From positions 1 to 39,685 of the forward strand of contig DATNLZ010000012.1 of the NCBI GenBank assembly GCA_035602605.1: 39,685 nt of DNA, in the 5' to 3' direction. The notes beneath the pieces are model-generated. The model was not told the DNA's origin. It worked only from the letters and a program-made list of their open reading frames with translations, and made no database searches. The position numbers and the translations under genes are program-made. How positions within the stretch are numbered: position 1 is the first letter of the stretch; the number at the start of each line of letters is the position of its first letter. Source of the DNA: DASQHY01 sp035602605. GTDB lineage: Bacteria; Acidobacteriota; Terriglobia; Acidiferrales; UBA7541. Shown piece by piece: positions 1-8,126 of this stretch.

Positions 1-978
1 TCGGCAAAGGGAATAGCAGTACGTTGTCTTTGCCTTGGTGATTTCTTTCCTCATGATAGTGGGTTTCGTAGTGGCGCAACGCTCGCCGCAATGAGCCTCA
101 CCCAACAAGATCAGCTTCGCCAGGCATTCCTCCTTAACCGACCTTACCCAGCGTTCCGCATAGGCGTTCAGATTCGGACTTCTGGGCGGTAAGGCAAGGG
201 TCTTCACGCTTCCTGCTTCGATCACCTGACGAAACGATGAGCAGTATTTGCTGTCGCGATCATGCAGTAGGTACCTGCGGTTGATCAGAAAACCAGAATC
301 TTCCATCGTCACATTGCGCGCCATCTGTTCCATCCACCCTTGATCCGGATGACGTGTGACTCCCGCCAAGCATATCCTCCGGCTCTCCAAATGAATGAAA
401 AACACGTAGTACGTAATCAACCCTCTTAGCGTAAGCACTTCCACCGTGAAGAAGTCGGTCGCCACCAATACCGCCATGTGAGCACGGATAAAGTCTTTCC
501 AACTCGTTGCCTGCTTCCGCTTGGGAGCCGGTGGAATATCATGGCGGCGGAGAATATTGCCCACCGCCTGATCCGAGAGCCGGTGACCCAAGTTGGCCAT
601 GGCGCCCACGATCCGGTCATAGCCCCAGCCGGGATTTTCCTTCGCCATCTGCACCACCAACCGCTCGGTTTCCTCGTCAACTCTGGGCCGACCCCAGGAT
701 TTGCGAAACTTTGATCCGTCGAACTTGTTGGAGATGAGCTTTCGGTACCAGGCCAGCAGCGTATCCGGCTTCGCGACAGCCGCCAATTCTTCCAAGGCTT
801 TCCGTCCGAGCCGGTGGGCGATCTCAGCCACCGTAGCTTTTTCGGCATCGGATAACAGCAACCTGCCTTTGATTTGGGCTCTCAGGATCCGGTTCTCTGC
901 GGCCAGATATTCGTTCCTCAGTAGAAGTTCCTGGTCTACAGTTCCGGTGATGTAAGCAAGCATGCGAGCCCAAATCAT
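1..978 (-). pseudogene. IS transposase with integrase catalytic core, frameshifted and cut by the window edge
   Basis: The minus strand is open from an ATG at 978, with a GGAGG box about 9 nt upstream, to the left edge. It encodes an rve-type transposase (DDE integrase fold) that would cut and paste its own element. Visible landmarks are an N-terminal helical/HTH part, the first catalytic Asp in VLVATDFFTVEVLT (about 455-480), the second in LLHDRDSKYC (about 245-270), and the Glu in AYAERWVRSVKEECL (about 125-165). Near position 90 the frame is lost: the expected GEASLRRAL continues only one frame over (LRRALRHYETHYHEERNHQG), as if one base were missing. The gene is therefore probably inactive, unless this is a sequencing error. 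Family assignment is from motif memory; the exact IS family is not certain. Confidence 0.8.
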
Positions 979-1079
979 TCCAGAGCCTCCCTAAACTTGA
1001 TCGTCGAACCCGGATTGTACATGCTCTTGAGGTTTCAGAAAGCAGCTGTGCGAGGAAATTACGAGACCGGAAACTAAGC

Positions 1080-1409
1080 CTCTTCAATGCGTTTGAGATT
1101 CTTGACCAAGCGAAGGCCCCGCCGCTTCGATGGCCAGCAAGGAGCCCGAATTTGAACTTGTACGCGGAACGCTGGGTGAGGTCGGTCAAAGAAGAATGTC
1201 TGTCGAGGCTGATCCTGGCTGGAGAATCGTCGCTGCGGCGAGCGTTGCAGCAATATATCGTACATTACCACGAGAAGCGCAACCATCAGGGCAAAGAGAA
1301 TCGGATCTTGTTTCCTTCGCGGCCGGAGGCAAGAAGGAACATGGGAGCAGTGCGGTGTCGAGATCGACTGGGCGGCCTGCTGAAGTATTACGAGAGGGAA
1401 GCGGCATAA
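1080..1409 (+). pseudogene. 3' remnant of a second integrase-type transposase
   Basis: The last ~85 codons of another rve transposase, on the opposite strand to the copy at 1-978. The conserved block RSPNLNLYAERWVRSVKEEC (catalytic Glu region) is followed by SLRRALQQYIVHYHEKRNHQ and the usual FPSRPEARR end, stopping at TAA 1407-1409. The catalytic Asp residues and everything upstream are missing, so this is a truncated relic. It resembles but is not identical to the neighbouring copy: SRLILAGES here, AKLILLGEA there. Confidence 0.8.
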
Positions 1410-1442
1410 AAGTCGACGGGACACCGGGCGATGGGCTCACAA

Positions 1443-1697
1443 TCAGCATATATTAAGGATGCCGGGAATCTCCCCTGGCAAAAGACCTCCCGGGCCTGAT
1501 TTATCATCAACGTGCGAAGAGCAATTTTGGCTCAGGGCAGCGACCGAGACGAGTTTTTTGACCATACGAGCCTCATGCATCTCGGCACCCGAGGTCTGTT
1601 CACCGATCGTGCCGCTGCGTCTGTACTGTCCCGGTGTCATGCCAAATTCGCGTTTAAAGACTCTGCTAAACGCTGGTGTTAACTCATAGATTAGATA
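1443..1697 (-). pseudogene. C-terminal relic of an AraC-family regulator
   Basis: The minus frame reads TPAFSRVFKREFGMTPGQYR, the second helix-turn-helix signature of AraC/XylS regulators, then an unrelated-looking ~50-residue tail to a stop at 1443. The first HTH and the sensor domain are absent. The open frame begins right after the stop codon of the alcohol dehydrogenase (same strand), so the break point lies within about 30 bp of that gene's 3' end. I read it as debris from a rearrangement. The identification rests on about 20 residues. Confidence 0.55.
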
Positions 1698-1709
1698 AAC
1701 TTTTGCATC

Positions 1710-2726
1710 CTAAATCGTGAGAATAACCTTAGCCAATTTTGAGGAACCCGTCGTGAGTTCTTCGAAAACATGCTGTCCATCCCATAGGGCTGCCTCGGAC
1801 ACAAATTTCTCAGCGGGAATTACCCCCCGCGCGATCCAGGAGAGAGCCTGATGGAACTCCGGCTTCGTGTAAGCGTACGAACCCCTGATACTCAGCTCGC
1901 GCAAAATAATTCGCTGGAAATCAATCTCGCACGTGCTGTCCGCTAAACCGACCACAACAACCGTTCCCCCCGAGGCAGTACAAGCGATGGTGTTCAGCTG
2001 AGAAGTTCTGACGCCCACCGCATCGACCGCAAAATCAACTCCTCGTCCTCCCGTCCACTCCAAAACCATCTCGACGGGGTCTTTCTCATTTGCGTTGATA
2101 GTCAAATCAGCACCCAGTTCCTTGATTTTTTCCAGACGATGAGGATTACGGTCAACCACGGCAACTAGGGAGGCTCCCATGTGTCGAACGGCAAGATAGG
2201 TCAGCAGGGCTATCCCTCCAGCACCATAAATGAGTCCCGTTTTCCCCGAGACATTTGAGCACTTTTCCAACACATGCAATCCAACGGCTAAGGGTTCTAC
2301 CAGAGCACCAGCCGTATAGCTCAGACCAGACGGTAGAGCAATGATGCAATCTTCGGGGACCGAGACGTATTCGGCCATCGCCCCGTGGAAGTCTAGGCCA
2401 AAAAGCTTGCGGCTCGCGCAAAGTTGCTGGCAATTGCTGAGGCAGTATGCGCAGTGGCCGCACGTGACCAGGGGATACACGATCACTCGGTCGCCGGACT
2501 GGAACCCGGAAACCCCAGCTCCGGTTGCGACTATCTCTCCACTGAACTCATGACCCAGGACCAGAGGGGGGACTCTCCTCTTGCTATGCCCGGAAAACCC
2601 GTGAAGGTCCGAACCGCACACACCGACTGCTTTGATTCGGATAAGCGCTTCCTTCGATCCTACGGGCGGATCGGACAAATCTTGAACTTCGAGTCGGCGC
2701 GGTTGCGTGTATACCAGAGCCTTCAC
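1710..2726 (-). CDS. Zn-dependent medium-chain alcohol/polyol dehydrogenase
   Basis: A 338-residue cytosolic MDR enzyme that oxidises a secondary alcohol or polyol with NAD(P). Catalytic zinc ligands are visible as Cys37 (VGVCGSDLH), His59 and Glu60 (LGHEF). The structural zinc lobe has four cysteines, 89, 92, 95 and 103. The nucleotide fold starts at IYGAGGIALL (about 167-176), where the last Gly of GxGxxG is Ala. The acidic VVDRN end of the second strand favours NAD. The start is GTG with AGAGGG just upstream. It resembles sorbitol, threonine and galactitol dehydrogenases, and the substrate is unknown. Upstream lies the 5' relic of a dipeptidase gene (2782-2982), so its promoter may be borrowed. 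Role in the cluster: probably oxidation of a sugar, polyol or sugar acid. Confidence 0.88.
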   Translation of the reverse strand: MKALVYTQPRRLEVQDLSDPPVGSKEALIRIKAVGVCGSDLHGFSGHSKRRVPPLVLGHEFSGEIVATGAGVSGFQSGDRVIVYPLVTCGHCAYCLSNCQQLCASRKLFGLDFHGAMAEYVSVPEDCIIALPSGLSYTAGALVEPLAVGLHVLEKCSNVSGKTGLIYGAGGIALLTYLAVRHMGASLVAVVDRNPHRLEKIKELGADLTINANEKDPVEMVLEWTGGRGVDFAVDAVGVRTSQLNTIACTASGGTVVVVGLADSTCEIDFQRIILRELSIRGSYAYTKPEFHQALSWIARGVIPAEKFVSEAALWDGQHVFEELTTGSSKLAKVILTI

Positions 2727-2781
2727 GGTCCCTCTCTTTGTACAAGTGCTCGATCCATAGGCTTCCTGCCCGCATGCCTCA

Positions 2782-2982
2782 CTACCACTTGTTAGTTGCC
2801 CTTTGCCTATCTAGCGCCCTCGCGGTTAGTGGAGCCCGACCGAGCCCAGCCCTCACGCAGTCGGGCAGATCTTTCGGAGGGAGAAGTGATTCGTGAGCGA
2901 GCAAGATTATGGATGCAGCGTGCAGTCTGTTCGCCCGCTCTTCCTGCTGCCTGTTCAGACACATTCTCGGATCCGATCCCAA
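2782..2982 (-). pseudogene. N-terminal relic of an M19 (membrane) dipeptidase
   Basis: The frame NRQQEERANRLHAASIILLA (about 2950 downward) aligns with the first ~45 residues of the intact dipeptidase at 9538-10575 (VQQEERACQLHKESFILFA). Both continue with AH..L.LPP......VR.G, about half the positions identical. It then diverges and stops at 2782, so only the 5' end survives. It sits on the same strand just upstream of the alcohol dehydrogenase. Immediately before it, 2967-2976 is TCGGATCCGA followed by TCCCAATA, which resembles a damaged copy of the cluster operator. Confidence 0.6.
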
Positions 2983-3034
2983 TAACCCGCATGGTTACTG
3001 ACGAGCTTTTGTCTGATGTCGAGCCGGCTAGTCT

Positions 3035-5170
3035 TTAGAATTCGATTTTTATTTCTGACCCGCTGTGGTGGATTTCAAGCCGATTCGTCTCGATATCGTA
3101 TCGCCACCCATCCTTCCAGCGCGAGCCCTTGGACGCGACGGGCTGGAGCACCATGCCCGCTGCCCGTACGGATTTCGGGAAGCCCACTACGGTCAAGATG
3201 TCTTCGCTCCGGCCGATTGTCTGGTAACGCACTTGGCGCTCCTCGTATCGCACCCATCGCACATGGTTGCTGGTTTGCAGAATATGATTTTCATGACGAG
3301 GAGCGGTTTCGGGAATGTTGGCCATGATGCGCGCGAACTGGTCATTAAACTCCAGTATGAGCGGAATGCCGATTGCGTGATACCAAAAGCCTTGGCGCAT
3401 CTTGCCGTCCGACATCACACCCCAGGTTACGGAGTTCGCAATCTCAACAGCAAGTTCTTTGTATTTCTGCTCCCCAGTCGCGTCCCAAAGTTCGGAGTAC
3501 ATCTCCGCCAGGCGGAGCTCGTGATGGGTGAGAGTCACCTGATAAGTACTCTGCTCGATCAGCCCGGGCACCCCTCGATGTAACCCCGGATACACGACCA
3601 GAGTCCGGTTCACCCAGTCCAGTACCGCCTTCGCTTGTGCGACATAGCCGGAATCCTCGGAACGATGGTCCAGAAGGTACATGGCAGTTTCAAGCGGGAC
3701 CCACTGATCATAGGATTTCGCGCCGCTGGGGATATCGCCATAAAGGCCCATCCATAGGTTAGTCTTCAGGGGATTCTCCAACAACCAGCGGAATGCTTTG
3801 TTCCGCGGTTCCAAGTACCGAGTGTCTCCGGTCACCTCAGCCAATTGCTCAAAAAGCCAAACGTACCAGAGCTGGCTGCAGGTGTAGCCGTGCTCAACCT
3901 CCCCAGATTTCGGATTCACACGGAAGGGCCAACCGCCATCAGCACCTTGAAGTTTTTCAAGCGTTTTCGCGACGCGCACGGCGGCGTCCAAGTATTTCTT
4001 CTCGCCCGTCACCGCGGACAATTTCAAGTACGTCGTCGCCATGTAAGCGGACTTGTCCGGCTCCAACCCCCAACCCTGCGGCTTCCAGCTACCGTCTTGT
4101 TGCCAATTCACAACACTGGGTGGAAGATACGGAGCAGCAGCGTCCGCAGGCGTGCTGTTGGCGATGTCCCAATCCGCGAGCACCTGCGCCATCTTAATCG
4201 GTCGTTGATCGCCGTTGAATACGTAATAACGAATCGCACCGGAAATGAACAGAGCATGGTTGAAGGCGAATTCGCCGCCGACGTTCAGAAGCTTGTCATC
4301 GGAGGACGAGAAGTTCGTCAGGAGATAGGGCGGCAGATCGCGAATCGGCGCCGGTGCCTTCTCCTTGTCCACAATCTCATTAGATTCCAGCATCCAGTTG
4401 GTGTAGGACCGCATCGTCTCGGCGTACGATTGCCGCGGCAGCAGCCGGCCGTGCTTGTCGCGTTTTCCACGCTGGGAAGTAACGATGGCGCCGGGATCTG
4501 CGAGCCGGTCCACTTGGAGATCCTTGAATTCCAGTTCAACCTTGTTTACAAGCAAGCCGATCCTGCCCTTCGACAGGTCGGTCTGCCAGGTTTTGCCATG
4601 CGCGTAGTAAGGAGGAGGAGTACCCTCAAAGCTGTAGTCCATCACGTGCTTGCCGCCGAGCAGGCAGGAAACATCCACGCCGTGTACATCGGCTCTTAAT
4701 TCGTGCCACTGCGTCGGATCAAACGATTTTGGCAGCCGAGATTGGTCCGCCGTTACCATCATCCCGGCGTCCAGCTGAGTCCTCAAGACCAAATAGGGAC
4801 CACTCTTTTTTTGGCGCAACGCGAATACTATATAGTCACGACCATCCTTGAGATTCAGCGCCAGCCCGCCTTCGGAATCCAAGTCGGGGGCGCCTACGGT
4901 ACGGAAATGCACGCTTGCGGAGTAATCCGTCAAATCTGGCTCACCGAATGCGAGCAGCGAAACGCCGCCGGACGGGGTCGCCCGCAACGTTCCACCGCCC
5001 GCACGCCACAGGCCGCCAAGTTGTTGGAAGTCCGCGGGCAATTCCTTTGCGAAATCAGCGCGGAGGAGAACCGCGGTCGATGTGCTTGTAGCTGCCGGCT
5101 CACCCAGGCCCTGGATCGGAGCAAACATCAGCAATGTGACGGCCAAGCGCAACTTCGAGTTCCGTCTCAT
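3035..5170 (-). CDS. secreted LamG-like plus alpha/alpha-barrel protein, putative polysaccharide-active enzyme
   Basis: 711 residues. A signal peptide (charged MRRNSK, then a hydrophobic run, about 1-23) sends it to the periplasm or outside. Residues about 30-225 look like a concanavalin/LamG beta-sandwich of the DUF1080 (3-keto-disaccharide hydrolase) style (GGLALNLKDGRDYIVFALRQ). Residues about 245-625 are helical-hairpin repeats with aromatic/acidic motifs typical of six-hairpin glycosidases or lyases: GLEPDKSAYM, YDQWVPLETAMYLLDHR, LTHHELRLAEMY, SDGKMRQGFW, FNDQFA. A short beta-rich tail follows. It is a full-length paralog of the protein at 20772-23090, with these motifs shared. I know no named family with this exact architecture. 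Carbohydrate hydrolase or lyase is inference from fold and neighbours. No clear operator lies close upstream; the nearest is the site at 5420. Confidence 0.72.
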   Translation of the reverse strand: MRRNSKLRLAVTLLMFAPIQGLGEPAATSTSTAVLLRADFAKELPADFQQLGGLWRAGGGTLRATPSGGVSLLAFGEPDLTDYSASVHFRTVGAPDLDSEGGLALNLKDGRDYIVFALRQKKSGPYLVLRTQLDAGMMVTADQSRLPKSFDPTQWHELRADVHGVDVSCLLGGKHVMDYSFEGTPPPYYAHGKTWQTDLSKGRIGLLVNKVELEFKDLQVDRLADPGAIVTSQRGKRDKHGRLLPRQSYAETMRSYTNWMLESNEIVDKEKAPAPIRDLPPYLLTNFSSSDDKLLNVGGEFAFNHALFISGAIRYYVFNGDQRPIKMAQVLADWDIANSTPADAAAPYLPPSVVNWQQDGSWKPQGWGLEPDKSAYMATTYLKLSAVTGEKKYLDAAVRVAKTLEKLQGADGGWPFRVNPKSGEVEHGYTCSQLWYVWLFEQLAEVTGDTRYLEPRNKAFRWLLENPLKTNLWMGLYGDIPSGAKSYDQWVPLETAMYLLDHRSEDSGYVAQAKAVLDWVNRTLVVYPGLHRGVPGLIEQSTYQVTLTHHELRLAEMYSELWDATGEQKYKELAVEIANSVTWGVMSDGKMRQGFWYHAIGIPLILEFNDQFARIMANIPETAPRHENHILQTSNHVRWVRYEERQVRYQTIGRSEDILTVVGFPKSVRAAGMVLQPVASKGSRWKDGWRYDIETNRLEIHHSGSEIKIEF

Positions 5171-5389
5171 TTGGTCTCCGGTTACTTAGTTCGTGGTACT
5201 CTCGCGAGGCGCCTCACTCGAGACGGCATAATCGCGTGCCAAGAAACCTCACTCCACATCTGAAACGCTTTCTCAACTGGAATATCGGAAGGCATTTTCA
5301 GTCCCGGCTGAACTCGAGCGCAGCGACGCCCAAAAGTCCGACAACCCCGCAGCGGGGCGCGACGGCGGACTAAGGGAACTCAAGAGTCC

Positions 5390-5436
5390 TTGGTTTGTGG
5401 TAAAAATACCGTATGGACTTTGGATCCAGTATCCCA
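5390..5436 (+). promoter_or_regulatory. promoter with cluster operator (site A)
   Basis: TTGGATCCAG at 5420-5429 followed by TATCCCA. A plausible -10 TATGGA (5412-5417) lies 2 nt before it and a weak -35 TTGGTT (5390-5395) 16 nt further up. The layout repeats that of sites B and F. It points at the SMP-30 gene, about 200 bp downstream. Confidence 0.6.
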
Positions 5437-5625
5437 GTACAGCTTGTAGTCTACAGCGTCTCCCCTTGTCAAGCGGATTGTCGCTGGTCGGCGCGAACTG
5501 TATAGATTACCGCCAGGACGGGTCATGCCGAACAAGATAGGACTCCACATGTGGGGATCGAGTAGGGCTTTGGCCTCCGCCCGTTTAGGGATTTGGCGGG
5601 GACGCCTCTGCTTAGGTGGGCCCGC

Positions 5626-6483
5626 TTGAAACCGAGAATAATCGCGAACTATCGCTGTAAGGTTGGAGAAAGTCCGCTGTGGCATCCGCGCGACAAATGC
5701 CTCTATTGGACTGATATTCTTACGGGGCGAATGTTCCGATACCATCCCACGACGGGCACGCACGAACAGTTCTATCAAGGCGAGAAGGTCGGTGGCTTTA
5801 CGATCCAGACCGATGGAAGCCTCCTCCTGTTTATGGAACGCGGGACGATTAGGACGTGGAACAAGGGACAGTTGACAACCTGGATTGAGGGCATTGCTGA
5901 AGAGCACGAAACGCGGTTCAACGATGTCATTGCCGATCCTGCCGGACGAGTATTCTGCGGCACCATGCCCACTAAGGACCGCTTGGGACGACTGTATCGG
6001 CTGGATACAGACGCCAAACTTACAAAGCTCTTGGAGGGTATCGGATGCTCCAATGGGCTGGGATTCTCGCCAGACCGCAGAACTCTTTATTACACCGATT
6101 CGCCCGTTCGCAAAATCTACGCCTTCGACTATTGCCAACTGACCGGCGGAATATCCAATCAAAGGGTATTTGTTCAAACCGCACCAGAAGACGGTTATCC
6201 GGACGGGTTGACGGTGGACGGGAGGGGATTTGTCTGGTCGGCCCGTTGGGGCGGTGCTTGTGTAATTTGCTACTCGCCGGATGGGTTGGAAGAACGCAGG
6301 ATCAATCTGCCTGCCCGATTCATAACCAGCCTTGCTTTCGGGGGTGATTCGCTCTCCGACATCTATATCACGAGCGCGCTAGGCGAGGAGGACCTGGATG
6401 AAAGTGCCGCGGCGGGTGCACTGTTCAGTGTGAATCTGGGTATTCGTGGCATTCCAGAATTTTTCTCCGGAGTGCACGTTTGA
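5626..6483 (+). CDS. SMP-30/gluconolactonase/LRE-family lactonase
   Basis: A six-bladed beta-propeller of the SMP-30 family, which hydrolyses sugar-acid lactones with a divalent metal. The metal-site signatures are GESPLWHP at the N terminus (Glu ligand), HETRFNDVIADPAGRVFCGT (Asn and Asp), SNGLGFSPDRRTLYYTDS (Asn), and YPDGLTVDGRGFVWSARWGG (catalytic/ligand Asp). Length is about 285 residues, normal for the family. I chose TTG at 5626 because AGGTGG lies 6 nt upstream and the protein then begins just before the conserved GESPLW. The same frame is open to another TTG at 5593. No signal peptide, so cytosolic. It would open the lactone made by a dehydrogenase of the cluster. Confidence 0.88.
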   Translation: MKPRIIANYRCKVGESPLWHPRDKCLYWTDILTGRMFRYHPTTGTHEQFYQGEKVGGFTIQTDGSLLLFMERGTIRTWNKGQLTTWIEGIAEEHETRFNDVIADPAGRVFCGTMPTKDRLGRLYRLDTDAKLTKLLEGIGCSNGLGFSPDRRTLYYTDSPVRKIYAFDYCQLTGGISNQRVFVQTAPEDGYPDGLTVDGRGFVWSARWGGACVICYSPDGLEERRINLPARFITSLAFGGDSLSDIYITSALGEEDLDESAAAGALFSVNLGIRGIPEFFSGVHV

Positions 6484-6759
6484 AGGTTGCTGCTTCAACA
6501 AAGGCAATTCCATTTTCACCATGCCGACTGTAGCGGAGTACATCAAGGGAACCCGACAGAGCTTGCATTTGGATGTGGTTGATCGTGGGATGCCAGGCCA
6601 ACTCGCGCCTACGTCAGAGCCGATCTATGTTGAAAGTTGAAATCGCCTTCTATTTGGGCTTCTCCACACCGTCGCACAGCCGATCCCAGAGCAATCGTCC
6701 GAACTCGAACAGAGCGGTGCATGCGCAAAGCGCATCTTGCCTTATCTGTTTGCCTCGCG

Positions 6760-7003
6760 TACCCGGGTCGGGTAAGGGTTGCCTTCGTGAAAACCACCAT
6801 GAAGTCGATGGGCTTGGGCAGGTTGAAAACCCCCTTCCACGCACCCCAGGCGAACGTTTTCTGCGAGCGCCTGATCGGAAGGTTCCGCCGCGAGTGTAGG
6901 CATTCCGGCGTTACCATCGTATTCCGCGTGATCACCGAGTGGTAACAAGCCCTGTTCTGGGCGGTCTGCATCACGAATACCGACTGGATGAGGGTGCAGC
7001 ATG
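6760..7003 (+). pseudogene. relic of an rve-type transposase
   Basis: FVKTTMKSMGLGRLKTPFHA followed by PQANVFCERLIGRFRREC is the C-terminal half of an integrase core (catalytic Glu in FCERLIG). After a frame break, VLGGLHHEYRLDEGAA resembles the usual GGLHHRY end of such transposases. The two Asp residues and the N terminus are missing and the frames are shifted. The stretch 6484-6760 between this and the SMP-30 stop holds no gene I can support. Confidence 0.65.
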
Positions 7004-7123
7004 TAAAGTGGGCGAAAATTCAGAACGACGAGATTTTTTGCGGAACACAGGTACTGGAAACCGCAGAAACGCCAAGCGACCACTACCGCTTGGCGAGATT
7101 TCCGTACTCGGAGGTGGGTCGGT

Positions 7124-7798
7124 TCACCGGGCCTTGGAATCGGACTTTTGTTCTAGAGTTTCCAGAATACCCTGCATCGTTCCGTTGACATGCAACTGCA
7201 GAATCTCGCGGATCTGGGCAAGGTCATGTCTTTCGAGAGCATCAACCAATGCCTTGTGCTCTCGAGTCGACTTTTCGTGCCCTTTCCGGGTCTCGAGATA
7301 GCCAAACCGGAGGCGACGGATATCCCGCCATATTTTCTCAAGCATTTCCACCAAAATGCGATTTCCGGCCATAGCGCAAACGGTACGATGAAACTCCTCG
7401 TTCTTAAGCAGCAGCTTCGGGACGTCCTGGCGGGAGTGCAGATTGTCCATTTCCTCAATTAGTTCGTGAAGCTTTTTGGTGGTCTTTTTGTCGAGCGCGG
7501 CGGCACCCTTTTCCGCAGCATAACCCTCCAGGAGGTTGCGGAGCTCGAAGATTTCTTCGATCTTGCGACGTGGAATGGACGAGATGACAGCAGAGTTGTG
7601 TCGCACATACTGGACCAAGCCTTCGGCCTTCAGGCGCTGGATGGCTTCCCGTACTGGGGTTCGACTGACGCCTAGCCTCTTAGTTAGCCCTTCTTGCTTA
7701 ATCCGCTCCCCTGGGCGAAGCTTGCCCTCAAGGATCTCTTTTTGTAGTAGTTCATGAACTTTGAGGGTCAGGTTCTTGTTATGAATTACTGTAGACAT
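7124..7798 (-). CDS. GntR-family transcriptional regulator, FadR/FCD subfamily
   Basis: A DNA-binding regulator of about 224 residues. The winged helix-turn-helix is clear: LRPGERIKQEGLTKRLGVS then RTPVREAIQRLKAEGLV. The C-terminal all-helical FCD ligand domain shows NEEFHRTVCAMAGN and STREHKALVDALERHD, with two of the His positions that bind metal or ligand acids in this family. I chose ATG at 7798 (MSTVIHNKN); a GTG at 7837 is in frame but adds an unlike leader. FCD regulators usually sense sugar acids, organic acids or amino acids and repress catabolic genes. It is the only regulator in the cluster, so it is the natural candidate to bind the CTGGATCCAG palindromes. I see no copy of that palindrome before the gene itself. 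Confidence 0.9.
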   Translation of the reverse strand: MSTVIHNKNLTLKVHELLQKEILEGKLRPGERIKQEGLTKRLGVSRTPVREAIQRLKAEGLVQYVRHNSAVISSIPRRKIEEIFELRNLLEGYAAEKGAAALDKKTTKKLHELIEEMDNLHSRQDVPKLLLKNEEFHRTVCAMAGNRILVEMLEKIWRDIRRLRFGYLETRKGHEKSTREHKALVDALERHDLAQIREILQLHVNGTMQGILETLEQKSDSKAR

Positions 7799-8054
7799 GA
7801 GAAATCCCGGAGACAAAATCCACGTCCACCCTAGCACAAGGCGAGTTGTTCAATCAAGGCTATGTTGCTGTTTTCAATGGGCGTACAGGAGCCCCAAAAG
7901 GCGCAGCAGAACAGCCCGAACCCGCACCAGGCTACACCGAAGGAAGGAGTACTTGGATTAGGTGTGAGACCGGAGCTGGCGGGAAGCCTACCCCGGTCAC
8001 TGGCCGTGAGCGTCCCGACAGCCGAACTGCAAGGCAGCGAAATAACGTTCGTTG

Positions 8055-8088
8055 TTGAGTTGGTGCCTACATCCGGTATACCGTATCC
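8055..8088 (+). promoter_or_regulatory. possible promoter with variant operator (site H)
   Basis: TTGAGT (8055-8060), 16 nt, TATACC (8077-8082), then GTATCC (8083-8088). The palindrome CCGGTATACCG overlaps the -10 box. GTATCC matches the right flank of sites A, B and F, but the central GGATCC is replaced by GGTATACC. It would drive the secreted protein starting at 8127. Confidence 0.35.
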
Positions 8089-8126
8089 AAAACGAGGTTC
8101 CGAGCGTGCGAGACGAGAGCAAGATT

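Noticed and set aside
5338..5376. Hairpin AGTCCG..CCCCGCAGCGGGG..CGGACT as a terminator
   Set aside because: It is not followed by a T tract in either direction and lies upstream, not downstream, of both flanking genes.
5380..6177. 265-codon open frame on the minus strand
   Set aside because: It runs antisense to the SMP-30 gene, whose translation has clear family motifs; the minus translation has none.
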